Shown: positions 16,391 through 26,770, counted from the first letter of the stretch. The stretch is 64,000 nt of DNA from Phenylobacterium sp. Root1290 (GCF_001425305.1 NZ_LMEE01000002.1:189284-253283), one strand, 5' to 3'. Program-made: numbers and translations. Notes: generated by a model from the letters alone, not told the origin.

Positions 16391-17214
16391 CCCTTGAACC
16401 ACACCACCTGGTGGGAGACCGCCAGCAGCACGCCGTCGTCGGACCAGAGCTCGGCGCTCTGGTCATTGAAGCCGTGGCGAAAGACGCGGGCGTCGGCGAC
16501 GCCCAGCAGCGGCCTTGCCCCCTGGCGGGCCAACGCGGCCTCATCGGCCATGAAGTAGCTCGATAGCGACACCGTGGCGACCGGCGGGACGTCGCCGCGA
16601 ACCTGGAGGATCTTGACCACGAAGGTGTCGCAGATCGCCGCCAGGGACACGTAGTCCAGCGGCCTCGGCGGCTCGTCGCGCACCCAGTTGTGCGACAGGG
16701 CCGAGGCCGGCGTTTCTGCGCTGGCGGCGCCCGGGATCGGCGCGCCGCGCTCGTAGCGGAACTCGTAGCGGCCGCGCCAGCCGGCGCGCCCGGCGGTGTC
16801 CAGCACCGGCGTCTGCGCCGCCGCGGGCACGCTGGGCGGGGCGCCCGGCGCGTGCGTCCAGGTTTCCCGATCTGGGCCGGTGACGGTGCTGGCGGTAGTG
16901 ACGACCACACCCGCCTGCCGCATCTCCACCTGCCAGTGCTGGGTCGATCTGCCGTCACGGATCAGACGCACCACGACCTCGAACTCGCCCTCGGCGATGG
17001 CGGCGCAGAAGTTGACCGTCTGCGCGACGGGCCGGCCACGGCGTTCGGGGTGATCGAGCACCGCTTTCATCATCACCGCCGCGGTCGTCCCGCCGAACGG
17101 CCCAGCCATGTTCCAATAGGCTGCCGAGGTGGCGCCGCGGTAGGCGCCGAGGCCGGTGGCCTCCAGACGGACAGCATCATCGAGCGGGTGCAGAGCAGTG
17201 AGGACTTCGGTCAT
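16387..17214 (-). CDS. Acyl-CoA thioesterase-like double hotdog protein
   Basis: The protein (275 residues from the ATG at 17214) has two tandem hotdog halves as in the TesB/4HBT_3 group, which hydrolyse acyl-CoA to free acid and CoA. The N-terminal half contains TSAAYWNMAGPFGGTTAAVM and RGRPVAQTVNFCAAIAEGEF. The C-terminal half contains PRPLDYVSLAAICDTFVVKI and ending motif LLAVSHQVVWFKG. An upstream TTG start at 17277 is possible but would add an atypical N-terminus. The gene is divergent from the VOC gene across an interval with two inverted repeats and ends on an interlocked CTAG. The physiological acyl chain is unknown. Confidence 0.82.
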   Translation of the reverse strand: MTEVLTALHPLDDAVRLEATGLGAYRGATSAAYWNMAGPFGGTTAAVMMKAVLDHPERRGRPVAQTVNFCAAIAEGEFEVVVRLIRDGRSTQHWQVEMRQAGVVVTTASTVTGPDRETWTHAPGAPPSVPAAAQTPVLDTAGRAGWRGRYEFRYERGAPIPGAASAETPASALSHNWVRDEPPRPLDYVSLAAICDTFVVKILQVRGDVPPVATVSLSSYFMADEAALARQGARPLLGVADARVFRHGFNDQSAELWSDDGVLLAVSHQVVWFKG

Positions 17215-17268
17215 GAGCGCAGCATGACCGGCCTTCTCGTGAACGTCGATAACCTGAAACGCTATCGT

Positions 17269-17333
17269 ATTTTGCAAAGCAAATGATTTACAAAATTAGC
17301 CGGCCATTTTAGGAAAGCATTACCTTTCCAAAA
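17269..17333. promoter_or_regulatory. Two inverted repeats in the divergent thioesterase/VOC promoter region
   Basis: The first repeat is ATTTTGCAAA-N8-TTTACAAAAT (17269-17296, one mismatch between arms). The second is TTTTAGGAAAG-N6-CTTTCCAAAA (17307-17333, one extra base in the left arm). Both are AT-rich in a GC-rich setting and lie between divergent starts at 17214 and 17347, as expected for repressor operators. I cannot name the regulator. Confidence 0.5.
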
Positions 17334-17346
17334 TGAGGAGGCCGCG

Positions 17347-17769
17347 ATGTCGACCATCACCCTTGAACGACCGCCCCTGGCCGGTTGCATCCTGCGGGTG
17401 GCGCGGCCGACGGATCAGATGGAGGCGGTGGTCAGCTTCTATCGGGACGGCCTCGGCTTTCCGGAACTCACGCGTTTCTCGGACCACGACGGCTTCGACG
17501 GCGTGATCCTGGGCTATCCGGGCGCGCCCTATCACCTGGAGTTCACCGCCGCCCACGGCCACGCGGCGGGGCGCGCGCCGACGCAGGACAACCTGCTGGT
17601 CATCTACATGCCCGATCCGCGCGCCTGGAGCCGGATGATCGGCGTGATGCAGCGCCGCGGACACCGGCCGGTGGAGTCCTTCAATCCCTACTGGGACAGG
17701 GAGGGCGTAACCTATGAGGACCCCGACGGCTATCGCGTGGTCCTGCACCAGGGCGTCTGGCCGGTCTGA
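17347..17769 (+). CDS. VOC-family (glyoxalase/bleomycin resistance-like) protein
   Basis: This 140-residue protein has the vicinal oxygen chelate fold, which often binds a metal with paired beta-alpha-beta-beta-beta units. The first unit has VARPTDQMEAVVSFYRDGLG and ends PYHLEFTAAHGH. The second contains MIGVMQRRGHRPVE and the closing YEDPDGYRVVLHQGVW. Candidate metal ligands are the His in YHLEF and the His of VVLHQ. The family covers glyoxalases, dioxygenases and resistance proteins, so the reaction is not decided. A strong GAGGAGG ribosome site precedes the ATG. It is divergent from the thioesterase gene. Confidence 0.88.
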   Translation: MSTITLERPPLAGCILRVARPTDQMEAVVSFYRDGLGFPELTRFSDHDGFDGVILGYPGAPYHLEFTAAHGHAAGRAPTQDNLLVIYMPDPRAWSRMIGVMQRRGHRPVESFNPYWDREGVTYEDPDGYRVVLHQGVWPV

Positions 17770-17773
17770 CGAC

Positions 17774-19147
17774 TCAGCGCGACATCAGCGCGCCGACGAA
17801 GTCGTCACGCCAGGCCGCCACGTCCGTGCGGCGCAGCCCGTCCATCAGCGCGCTCCAGCGCTCGATCCGCTCGGCCTTCTCCATCCGCAGTCCGCGTACG
17901 ATAGCCTCGGCGACCTCCTCGCGGTTGAATGGATTGACGATCAGGGCCTGCGTCATCTGCTCGCTGGCGCCGGCGAACTGGGACAGCACCAGCACGCCAG
18001 GATCTTCCGGATCCTGGGCGGCGACATACTCCTTGGCGACGAGGTTCATACCGTCGCGCAGCGGCGTCACCAGCCCAATGCGGGCCGCTCGGTAGACGCC
18101 GGCCAGCTCGTCGCGACGATAGCCGCGGTTCACATAGCGGATCGGCACCCAGTCCACGGTGGCGAACGCCCCATTGATCCTTCCGGTCACCGCATCCAGC
18201 CGGGCGCGGATCTCCTGGTAGGCGCCCACTTCCTCACGGCTCGGCGTCGCGATCTGCAGCAGGAACACCTGCTCGCGCAGTTCCTCGTGGTCGAGCAGGA
18301 CCTGTTCGTAGGCCAGGAAGCGCTCCTCGAGCCCCTTGGAGTAGTCGAGCCTGTCTACCCCGACGATCATCGCCCGGCCGTTCTGGCTGGCCTGCATCCG
18401 CTCGAGTTCCGCTCTGGCGACCTCCCCCGACGCAGCAGCCTCGAAGCTCTCTAGGTCCAGGCCGATCGGGAACGCGCCGATTTTCGTCGAGCGATCGAAG
18501 GCATGAGCGACGCCCTCGTCATCGACCGTCCCGCCGACCTCGGCGGTGACGTAGTCGCGGAAGGCGCTCGCCGAATCCTCGGTCTGGAAGCCCAGCAGGT
18601 CGTAGTCGAACAACGCCTCGACCAGCGCCGCATGGTCCGGCAGCGTCAGCAGCAGCCGCCGCGCCGGCCACGGGATGTGCAGGAAGAAGCCGATACGATT
18701 GCGCACCCCCCGGCGGCGCAGTTCCTGGGCCAGCGGGATCAGGTGATAGTCGTGGACCCAGATCAAGTCGTCCGGACCGATCAACGGCGTCAGCGCATCG
18801 GCGAAACGGGCGTTCACCCGCGCATAGCCCTCGCTGAACGAACGCTCATAGGAACTGAGGTCCACGCGGTAGTGGAACAGCGGCCACAGCGTGCGATTGG
18901 CGTAGCCGTTGTAGTACTCCTGGCGGTCCTGCTCCTCCAGATCGACGGTCGCCACGGTGACCCCGCCGACCTTCTGGATGGCGATCTGGCCGGTGTACTC
19001 CTCGACCGTCTGGCCGCTCCAGCCGAACCAGACCCCGCTGTGCTCGCGTAGCGCCGCGGCCAGCGCCATGGCCAGGCCGCCGACCGCGCCCTCGCCGCCG
19101 TCGCCTGGGGGCTGCACGCGATTGGACACCACGATCAGCCGGCTCAT
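17774..19147 (-). CDS. otsA: Trehalose-6-phosphate synthase
   Basis: OtsA joins UDP-glucose and glucose-6-phosphate to give trehalose-6-phosphate, part of osmotic and stress protection. The protein has 457 residues from the ATG at 19147 (a GTG three codons up is also possible). GT-B fold hallmarks are the N-terminal SNRVQPPG and GAVGGLAMAL and the WVHDYHLIPLAQEL segment. Also present are the donor-binding GVDRLDYSKGLEERFLAYE and the nucleotide-binding LRDGMNLVAKEYVAAQ. No otsB phosphatase gene is in the window, so the second step is encoded elsewhere. GGGGTG lies eight bases before the chosen ATG. An EcfG-type stress promoter was searched for upstream and not found. Confidence 0.95.
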   Translation of the reverse strand: MSRLIVVSNRVQPPGDGGEGAVGGLAMALAAALREHSGVWFGWSGQTVEEYTGQIAIQKVGGVTVATVDLEEQDRQEYYNGYANRTLWPLFHYRVDLSSYERSFSEGYARVNARFADALTPLIGPDDLIWVHDYHLIPLAQELRRRGVRNRIGFFLHIPWPARRLLLTLPDHAALVEALFDYDLLGFQTEDSASAFRDYVTAEVGGTVDDEGVAHAFDRSTKIGAFPIGLDLESFEAAASGEVARAELERMQASQNGRAMIVGVDRLDYSKGLEERFLAYEQVLLDHEELREQVFLLQIATPSREEVGAYQEIRARLDAVTGRINGAFATVDWVPIRYVNRGYRRDELAGVYRAARIGLVTPLRDGMNLVAKEYVAAQDPEDPGVLVLSQFAGASEQMTQALIVNPFNREEVAEAIVRGLRMEKAERIERWSALMDGLRRTDVAAWRDDFVGALMSR

Positions 19148-19522
19148 CGCGCGCACCCCATCAACAGACGGCCGTCCGCACGTATAGATTTCGTGTTCAG
19201 AGACAGTATTTGAGACATTCCTTCGCCGCGGTCAGAACATCTAACGCACACGGCTTGATATCGTCAGATCGCGCTTAGCGGTCCGACCGCACGCCCACGT
19301 CAAAATGGGGACGTTACTGCGAACAACTCGCTTTGGTCTTGTACCACATCTCAGCGATGCGTCTCGCGCCCTCACGCAACCGTGACATTAGGCGGAGAGA
19401 CCAGCGACACCCGGTCACATGCTGCAAGGCTTCAAGAGTCTCCATATGGACGGCCAGGGGCCAAGTCGGGGCCCGGCGTCCAACGCCGGTCAGCCGCCAT
19501 GTGAAGAGGAAACGACAGACGC
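19148..19522. other. Divergent intergenic region between otsA and the M23 peptidase gene
   Basis: This 375-base stretch has no supportable gene. It contains a perfect hairpin CCGGCGT-CCA-ACGCCGG (19473-19489) in the presumed leader of the peptidase gene, 33 bases before its ATG. I see no recognisable -35/-10 pair, riboswitch or operator on either strand. Confidence 0.6.
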
Positions 19523-20218
19523 ATGTTCCGCGCCACGACGACGCCTGCCCCCGACAAGTTCCACATCTGGATGACCCAGACCTGGCTGACCTTGGGCGCC
19601 GCCGTTCTGGCCGCCGGCTTCCTGCAGGCCGGCGCGCATGCCGCCGCCCGCGCCGACTTCACCAGCGCCCCCGGGAACAAGCCGCTCGCCCTGGCGCTCG
19701 AAGCCGCCCCGTCCGCCGCGGTGACCAAGGTCCTCGCCTGGCAGGGCAAGGATATCGACGGCGACGGCGCGCCTGACTTCGTCAATCCGACCGGCCAGTC
19801 CCCGCGTACGCACGACGCCTATGGCTTTGGCGCGTTCGGCGCGTCGCGCGACGGCGGCTCGCGCAAGCACGAGGGCGTCGATTTCATGGCCCAGGCCGGG
19901 CAACCGGTCGCCGCGCCGATCTCCGGCTATGTCACCAAGATCGGCATGGCCTATGCCGACAACAAGCGCCTGAAGTTCGTCGAGATCACCAACCCAGCCA
20001 TCAGCTATGTGGCGCGCGTCTTCTACGTGGACCCCGACGTGGCCGAGGGCGACGTCGTGCGACTGGGCCAGGAGATTGGCACCGCGCATAGCCTCCAGGC
20101 CCACTACCCGGGCGGCATGACCGACCACGTCCACATGGAACTGATGGGCCCCAACCAGAAGCGCATGGACGCCACCGCCGTGCTGACCGAGCGCTACGTC
20201 ACCCGCTTTGGCGCTTAG
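19523..20218 (+). CDS. Membrane-anchored M23 (LytM) family metallopeptidase
   Basis: M23 peptidases cut peptide cross-links of peptidoglycan or, when inactive, activate amidases. This 231-residue protein has a hydrophobic segment at about residues 16-38 (TLGAAVLAAGFLQAGAHAAA), which could be a signal peptide or anchor, placing the domain in the periplasm. The zinc ligands are present: H-x-x-x-D in KHEGVDFMAQAG and H-x-H in DHVHMELMGP, so it is probably active. The stop codon is interlocked with that of the convergent gene at 20215. The natural substrate (cell wall remodelling) is by family. Confidence 0.9.
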   Translation: MFRATTTPAPDKFHIWMTQTWLTLGAAVLAAGFLQAGAHAAARADFTSAPGNKPLALALEAAPSAAVTKVLAWQGKDIDGDGAPDFVNPTGQSPRTHDAYGFGAFGASRDGGSRKHEGVDFMAQAGQPVAAPISGYVTKIGMAYADNKRLKFVEITNPAISYVARVFYVDPDVAEGDVVRLGQEIGTAHSLQAHYPGGMTDHVHMELMGPNQKRMDATAVLTERYVTRFGA

Positions 20219-20724
20219 TCCTTGCGGCGATACGTGTAGTCGTATCGAACCCGCCAACTGACGCCATAGTCGCCCGAACTCTCCGACCACTGGCGAACCG
20301 CGCCGTCCGCCGCCGGCTGCAGGTGCATGCGGATCAACACCACCGGTGCGTCTGGACGCGCCTGCTCGCTCAACAGGCTCATCCGGCCGCCTTCCCAGCG
20401 GCCCGCGAACAGCCGCCGCGCGCCGGTGGAACCTGACCCGAACTGAACCCACTCGCGGCGCGCGCGATCCCACAGGCTCAGGCTGCCGCCCTCGAACCCG
20501 TCGACGCCCTTGAAGGTCTCCCGCAGACCGCACCCCTTGAAGACGGGCGCGATCTCGCTTTCGCCCGCCGGCGCCCCGGTCCGAGTGTCGCGAACCTCCC
20601 AGCTGCCAAGCCAGAAGTCGAGTTGGCGGTGTTCGGCGGTCGAGCAGTCGCTGACCGCGGCGGCCGGCGTCGCGGCCTGAAGCATCAAGAGAGGAATGAG
20701 CATTCCCCGACCCTGACCCATCAT
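20215..20724 (-). CDS. Secreted protein of unknown function (DUF1579-like)
   Basis: This protein of about 169 residues begins with a hydrophobic signal region (MLIPLLMLQAATPAAA). It contains the motif HRQLDFWLGSWEVRDTRTG, typical of small lipocalin-like beta-barrel proteins of the DUF1579 kind. Later strands are GGSLSLWDRARREWVQFG and YGVSWRVRYDYTYRR. Two Cys residues (DCSTAEH and FKGCGL) might form a disulfide in the periplasm. Start choice is uncertain among ATG codons at 20724, 20721 and 20703; I took 20724 because it keeps a longer n-region and a GGTGGG site. The function is unknown. Confidence 0.75.
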   Translation of the reverse strand: MMGQGRGMLIPLLMLQAATPAAAVSDCSTAEHRQLDFWLGSWEVRDTRTGAPAGESEIAPVFKGCGLRETFKGVDGFEGGSLSLWDRARREWVQFGSGSTGARRLFAGRWEGGRMSLLSEQARPDAPVVLIRMHLQPAADGAVRQWSESSGDYGVSWRVRYDYTYRRKD

Positions 20725-20786
20725 CGCGCCCACCGGCCTGACGCAGCGGTGAACGGCGTCCGGGGCGCGACCAAGCCGGACAAATG

Positions 20787-20813
20787 AAAAAGGCCCGGAC
20801 GCGAGTCCGGGCC
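20787..20813 (-). terminator. Intrinsic terminator of ilvC
   Basis: On the minus strand the hairpin GGCCCGGAC-TCGC-GTCCGGGCC is followed by TTTTT. It lies 29 bases past the ilvC stop and separates it from the secreted-protein gene downstream. Confidence 0.9.
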
Positions 20814-20841
20814 TTCCTCGTCTCAGAAAGCTGAGCGCCCT

Positions 20842-21951
<1,110 letters not shown>

Positions 21952-22066
21952 TCAAGGGAAGCTCGCGGCGATGCGGCGTTTCGCCGGAAAAACCGAACTT
22001 GAGCGGTCGCGCTTGAACCGAAACCGCCGCTGTCGGACATAGACGATCCTAACCGGAGGGCACTTC

Positions 22067-22621
22067 ATGGCGGCGACACCCAAGGACGTGGTCGGCTTCT
22101 GGACGTCGGCGGGACCCGAGAAGTGGTTCGCCAAGAGCGCCAAGTTCGACGAGGCGATCGCCCTGCGGTTCGAACCGGTCCACCACGCCGCGGCCCGCGG
22201 CGAGTACGACGCCTGGATGGCCTCGGCCGAAGGCTCGCTGGCCCTGCTGCTGCTGCTCGACCAGTTCCCGCGCAATCTCTACCGCGGCTCGGGGCACGCC
22301 TTCGCCACCGACCCCAAGGCCCGCCACGTCGCGCGCAACGCCATCGCCGCCGGCCATGACCGCGCCACCGATCCCGGGCTGCGGCAGTTCTTCTACCTGC
22401 CCTTCGAGCATTCGGAGGATATCGCCGACCAGGACGAGGCCATCGCCCTGTTCTCGCGCCTGAAGGACGAGACCGGCGATGCGGAGTCGCTGCGCTGGGC
22501 TGACCTGCATCGCGAGATCATCGTCAAGTTCGGGCGCTTTCCGCACCGCAACGCCTGCCTGGGCCGCGTCGCCACCAGCGACGAGCTGGCGTTCCTCAGC
22601 GACGGCGGCTTCGCCGGCTAG
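22067..22621 (+). CDS. DUF924 family protein
   Basis: This 184-residue all-helical protein matches the DUF924 family: [20 protein letters not shown] at the N-terminus, [20 protein letters not shown] in the middle, then [19 protein letters not shown] and [15 protein letters not shown] near the end. These are the family's invariant blocks. Its fold resembles tetratricopeptide-like helical bundles, and the biochemical role is not established. There is no signal peptide. GGAGGG sits seven bases before the ATG. It is divergent from ilvC, and its stop overlaps that of the small secreted protein gene (CTAG at 22618-22621). Confidence 0.88.
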   Translation: MAATPKDVVGFWTSAGPEKWFAKSAKFDEAIALRFEPVHHAAARGEYDAWMASAEGSLALLLLLDQFPRNLYRGSGHAFATDPKARHVARNAIAAGHDRATDPGLRQFFYLPFEHSEDIADQDEAIALFSRLKDETGDAESLRWADLHREIIVKFGRFPHRNACLGRVATSDELAFLSDGGFAG

Positions 22622-22893
22622 GGCGCGATCCCGCCGTTGGTCTGGATGTCGGACACCGCCTTGCGAGCCTCGTCCCGCCGGGCCTTCATCTGCGAAGGGG
22701 TCATGCAGACCTTCTTGGAGAACCGGCTGCCGGTTTCCGCCTCATACTTGCAGATGACTTTCTCCTCCTTGGCGGCCGTCCTGGCCGGCTCGGGCGCGGG
22801 CGCCGAAGCGGGCGGCGCGGCCGGCGGCGGGGCGGTCTCAGGGGCGGCGCTGGACGCCGCCAGCACGGCGGCGAAGGCGAGCGATACGAACAT
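22618..22893 (-). CDS. Small secreted protein with two conserved cysteines
   Basis: This 91-residue protein has a signal peptide ([18 protein letters not shown]), then a Pro/Ala-rich linker and a compact conserved end with [20 protein letters not shown] and [14 protein letters not shown]. The two Cys residues 15 apart probably form a disulfide in the periplasm. Proteins with this C-x14-C pattern are common in Caulobacterales and Sphingomonadales, but I know of no function. Its stop interlocks with the DUF924 gene, and it is divergent from thyA. Confidence 0.8.
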   Translation of the reverse strand: MFVSLAFAAVLAASSAAPETAPPPAAPPASAPAPEPARTAAKEEKVICKYEAETGSRFSKKVCMTPSQMKARRDEARKAVSDIQTNGGIAP

Positions 22894-23067
22894 CGAGCTA
22901 GTCCTGCAGACGTCGCGACAGACGAGGGCGCGACGATGGGGTTCCTTTCACCAATCTGCGCTATCCGATATTTGGCGTCCAGCTTGTGGACGAGGCGCGA
23001 TCGAGGCGTTCACGCGAGAGCCGAATCACCACCGAATCACGTCCTGAACAGCAAGCGGTCCCGCCTG

Positions 23068-23919
23068 ATGAACGCTCACGTCGCCATCGCCGAAGCCGCC
23101 GCCGACCATCCCGAGCGGCAGTACCTCGACCTGTTGGCCGACATCCTGGCCAATGGCGTGCAGCGCGGCGACCGCACCGGCACCGGGACGCTCGGCGTCT
23201 TCGGCCGCCAGATGCGCTTCGACCTGGCCAAGGGCTTTCCGCTCCTCACCACCAAGAAGCTGCACCGCAAGTCGATCATTCTCGAACTGCTGTGGTTCCT
23301 GCGCGGCGACACCAATGTGAAGTGGCTGCAGGAGCGCGGCGTCAGCATCTGGGACGAATGGGCGGACGCTGACGGAGAGCTTGGCCCCGTCTACGGCAAG
23401 CAGTGGCGCTCGTGGACCGCGCCGGACGGCCGGGTCATCGACCAGATCGCCAATGTGGTCGAGGGGCTCAAGACCATGCCCAACTCGCGCCGCCACATCG
23501 TATCGGCCTGGAACCCGGCCGACGTGGACGACATGGCCCTGCCGCCCTGCCACTGCCTGTTCCAGTTCTTCGTCGCGCCAAATGACAAAGGGGGCGGAAA
23601 GCTGTCCTGCCAGCTCTACCAGCGCTCGGCCGACGTGTTCCTGGGCGTGCCGTTCAACATCGCCTCCTACGCCTTGCTGACCATGATGGTCGCCAAGGTC
23701 ACGGGGCTCGAGCCTGGCGAGTTCGTCCATACGCTGGGCGACGCGCACCTCTACCTGAACCACCTCGACCAGGCCCGCGAGCAGCTGGCCCGCGAGCCGT
23801 TGCCCCTGCCGGTCATGGAGATCGCCGACAAGCGCGACCTCTTCGCCTTCGAGTTCGAGGACTTCAAGCTGCGCGGCTACAAGGCGCACGACAAGATCGA
23901 CGCCCCGATCGCGGTCTAG
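23068..23919 (+). CDS. thyA: Thymidylate synthase
   Basis: ThyA methylates dUMP to dTMP using methylene-tetrahydrofolate, releasing dihydrofolate. The protein is 283 residues from the ATG at 23068 and includes a short N-terminal extension before [11 protein letters not shown]. Key motifs are [34 protein letters not shown] and the catalytic Cys in [13 protein letters not shown]. The dUMP-binding [20 protein letters not shown] and [12 protein letters not shown] complete the site. The frame is open further upstream, but homologues begin here. folA follows 45 bases later on the same strand, the standard pair since DHFR regenerates the folate that ThyA oxidises. Confidence 0.97.
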   Translation: MNAHVAIAEAAADHPERQYLDLLADILANGVQRGDRTGTGTLGVFGRQMRFDLAKGFPLLTTKKLHRKSIILELLWFLRGDTNVKWLQERGVSIWDEWADADGELGPVYGKQWRSWTAPDGRVIDQIANVVEGLKTMPNSRRHIVSAWNPADVDDMALPPCHCLFQFFVAPNDKGGGKLSCQLYQRSADVFLGVPFNIASYALLTMMVAKVTGLEPGEFVHTLGDAHLYLNHLDQAREQLAREPLPLPVMEIADKRDLFAFEFEDFKLRGYKAHDKIDAPIAV

Positions 23920-23964
23920 CCAACCTTACAGATTTACCCTGCCAGACTCTGGTATGACCGGCGC

Positions 23965-24483
<519 letters not shown>

Positions 24484-24544
24484 TCGGTCATAGTCGGCCC
24501 CTCAACGCCACCAATGCGAGTGGCGAGCCGCAGGAGGGACGACC

Positions 24545-25456
24545 ATGGACATGCAGCTTGTCGCCGAGGGCTTGGAGTTTCCCGAGGGCCCCATCGCCAT
24601 GAACGACGGCTCGGTGATCCTCACCGAAATCAAGGGCCAGCGCCTGACCCGCGTCTATCCCGACGGTCGCAAGGAAACGGTGGTCGAAACCGGCGGCGGC
24701 CCGAACGGCGCGGCCATCGGCCCGGACGGCGCCATCTACATCACCAACAACGGCGGCTCGTTCACCTGGCCGACCCAGGACGGCCTGACCATTCCCGGCC
24801 CGACGCCCGACACCCACAAGGGCGGCTATATCCAACGCTTCGATCTCGTCACGGGCCAGCTCAAGACTCTCTACGATTCCTGCGAGGGTCGGCCCTTCGT
24901 CGGCCCCAACGACCTGGTGTTCGACAAGCAGGGCGGCTTCTGGTTCTCCGATCACGGAGCCAGCACGCCCGACGGCCGCCGTTTCGGGGCCCTCTACTAC
25001 GCCAAGATCGACGGCAGTCATGTCAGCCGCCAGCGCGACCACCTGATCGCCCCGAACGGCGTCGGCCTCTCGCCGGACGAGAAGACGGTCTATCTCGCCG
25101 ACACTCAGCTCGGCCGCCTCTGGGCGTTCGACGTGGTCGAGCCCGGCGTTCTGGCCCCGCCGGCCGGCTTCGCGCCCGGCCGCTCGGTCTGCAACCTGCC
25201 GGGCGTCCAGTTCCTCGACAGCCTGGCGGTCGAGGCCTCGGGCAAGGTCTGCGTCGCCACCATCCTGAACGGCGGCATCACCGCCTTCGACCCGAACGGC
25301 ACGGTCGAGCACTACCCCGTGCCCGACTTCATCACGACCAACATCTGCTTCGGCGGCCCGGACATGAAGACGGCGTGGATCACCGCCTCCTCGACCGGCA
25401 AGCTCTACAAGACCACCTGGCCGCGGCCGGGCCTGAAGCTGAACTTCAACGCCTAG
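24545..25456 (+). CDS. SMP-30/gluconolactonase family lactonase
   Basis: This 303-residue six-bladed beta-propeller belongs to the SMP-30/LRE-like family of metal-dependent lactonases. Propeller motifs include AEGLEFPEGPIAM (with the metal Glu), TGGGPNGAAIGPDGAIYITN, FVGPNDLVFDKQGGFWFSDH, and IAPNGVGLSPDEKTVYLADT. The repeated N and D residues supply the calcium or zinc site. There is no signal peptide. It sits at the edge of the accessory stretch beside the old-yellow-enzyme and P450 genes, so a catabolic lactone is plausible, but the substrate cannot be read from sequence. It ends at a GC-rich palindrome that separates it from the convergent oxidoreductase gene. Confidence 0.9.
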   Translation: MDMQLVAEGLEFPEGPIAMNDGSVILTEIKGQRLTRVYPDGRKETVVETGGGPNGAAIGPDGAIYITNNGGSFTWPTQDGLTIPGPTPDTHKGGYIQRFDLVTGQLKTLYDSCEGRPFVGPNDLVFDKQGGFWFSDHGASTPDGRRFGALYYAKIDGSHVSRQRDHLIAPNGVGLSPDEKTVYLADTQLGRLWAFDVVEPGVLAPPAGFAPGRSVCNLPGVQFLDSLAVEASGKVCVATILNGGITAFDPNGTVEHYPVPDFITTNICFGGPDMKTAWITASSTGKLYKTTWPRPGLKLNFNA

Positions 25457-25464
25457 ACGCCTGC

Positions 25465-25490
25465 ATCCCTCCCCCACGCGGGGGAGGGAT
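25465..25490. repeat. GC-rich palindrome between convergent genes
   Basis: ATCCCTCCCCC-ACGC-GGGGGAGGGAT is a perfect 11-bp stem with a four-base loop, without a T tract. It lies between the lactonase stop and the end of the convergent oxidoreductase gene. It may act as a bidirectional transcription barrier or be a copy of a dispersed palindromic element; only one copy is seen in this window. Confidence 0.65.
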
Positions 25491-25502
25491 CAAGCGATCG
25501 CC

Positions 25503-26603
25503 CTAGTACAATTTCGCCAGCGCCTCGCGCTCGAAGTTCTTCAGGTCGGCGGTGCGGCCCTCGCGGATCTTCACCACCCAGTCCGGGTCCTGCAGCAGGG
25601 CGCGGCCCACGCCGACCAGGTCGAAGTCGCCCCGGTCCAGTCGGCGCTCCAGCTCCTCCAGCGACGCGGGCTTGGAGCCCTCGCCCGCGAAGGCGGCGAT
25701 GAATTCGCCCGACAGGCCCACAGAGCCCACCGTGATCGTCGGCACGCCCGTCAGCTTCTTCGCCCAGCCGGCGAAGTTGAGGTCCGAGCCCTCGAACTCG
25801 GGCTCCCAGAACCGGCGCTGCGAGCAGTGCAGGATGTCAGCGCCGGCATCGACCAATGCGCCCAGCCAGGCCTCCAGCGCCGCCGGATCCTGGGCCAGCT
25901 TCACGTCGTAGTCCTGCTGCTTCCACTGGCTGATGCGGATGATCACCGGGTAGTCCGGCCCCACCGCCTTGCGCACGGCCTTCAGGATGTCGGCGGCGAA
26001 CCGTGCGCGGCCCGGCAGGTCCTTGGCGCCGTATGCATCCTCGCGGAGGTTCGTACCGTCCCAGAAGAACTGGTCGATCAGGTAGCCATGGGCGCCGTGC
26101 AGCTCGATGGCGTCGAAGCCCAGGGCCTTGGCGTTGGCGGCGGCCTCGGCGAAGGCGCGGACCGCGTCGGCCACCTCTTCCTCGGTCATCGGCGCGCCGA
26201 ACGCCTTGCCCGGACGCGACAGGCCTGACGGGCTGTCATAGGGGCCCGGCGGGCTCCACTCGGGGTCGCGGGTGCGCACATTGCCGACGTGCCAGAGCTG
26301 GGGCGCCATCACGCCCCCGACCGCGTGCACTTCGTCGATCACATGCTTCCACGCGGCCAGTTCCTTCTCGCCGTGGAAGCGCGGAACGTTCTTGTCGTTG
26401 AGCGAGGCGGGCCGATCGACGCCCGTTCCTTCGGAAACAATCAGCCCGACCTGGGCCGCGGCCCGACGTTTGTAATATTGCGCCACCTCATCGGTCGCCA
26501 CGCCATCGGGCGAGAACGAGCGGGTCATGGGGGCCATGACGATACGGTTGGGAAGACGCAGGCCCTTGAATTCAAAGGGCTTGAAGAGGCTGTCGGCCGA
26601 CAT
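25503..26603 (-). CDS. NADH:flavin oxidoreductase, old yellow enzyme family
   Basis: Old yellow enzymes are FMN-dependent barrel enzymes that reduce activated C=C bonds. The protein is 366 residues from the ATG at 26603, which has CGGAG upstream. Signatures include LPNRIVMAPMTRSFSPDGV, APQLWHVGNVRT, and AIELHGAHGYLIDQFFWDGT with the substrate His. FMN contacts are in TITVGSVGLSGEF and FDLVGVGRALLQDP. It is divergent from the CYP153-like P450 gene, sharing a 167-base promoter region with a 12-bp palindrome. The pairing suggests joint use on a hydroxylated or unsaturated substrate, but this is inference. Confidence 0.93.
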   Translation of the reverse strand: MSADSLFKPFEFKGLRLPNRIVMAPMTRSFSPDGVATDEVAQYYKRRAAAQVGLIVSEGTGVDRPASLNDKNVPRFHGEKELAAWKHVIDEVHAVGGVMAPQLWHVGNVRTRDPEWSPPGPYDSPSGLSRPGKAFGAPMTEEEVADAVRAFAEAAANAKALGFDAIELHGAHGYLIDQFFWDGTNLREDAYGAKDLPGRARFAADILKAVRKAVGPDYPVIIRISQWKQQDYDVKLAQDPAALEAWLGALVDAGADILHCSQRRFWEPEFEGSDLNFAGWAKKLTGVPTITVGSVGLSGEFIAAFAGEGSKPASLEELERRLDRGDFDLVGVGRALLQDPDWVVKIREGRTADLKNFEREALAKLY

Positions 26604-26649
26604 GGTCGCTCCGGTTTCAAACAAGTGTTCGTAGAATTCGAATTACCGC

Positions 26650-26661
26650 ACGACCGGTCGT
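26650..26661. promoter_or_regulatory. Perfect palindrome ACGACCGGTCGT in the OYE/P450 divergent promoter
   Basis: The 12-bp perfect palindrome resembles operators bound by TetR-family repressors, which often contain ACCGGTCGG-like cores. It lies 46 bases from the oxidoreductase start and 109 bases from the P450 start, so one dimer could act on both. The regulator is not encoded next door. Confidence 0.45.
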
Positions 26662-26770
26662 TTTGTCAGTTCAGATTTTCTGTTGCACACCAGCAACTTC
26701 CCCTGAAGCCATTCCGGCGCCATTGTCAGGTGAACAGCGGTCACTCAAGGCCGGACTCGGAGGAAATGTG

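Noticed and set aside
17215-17277. TTG start for the thioesterase at 17277.
   Set aside because: It would add an N-terminus not resembling the family and would place the first codons inside the AT-rich repeat region; the ATG at 17214 is preferred.
19148-19350. EcfG-type general stress promoter for otsA.
   Set aside because: I searched for GGAAC-N16/17-CGTT on the minus strand and found no acceptable pair.
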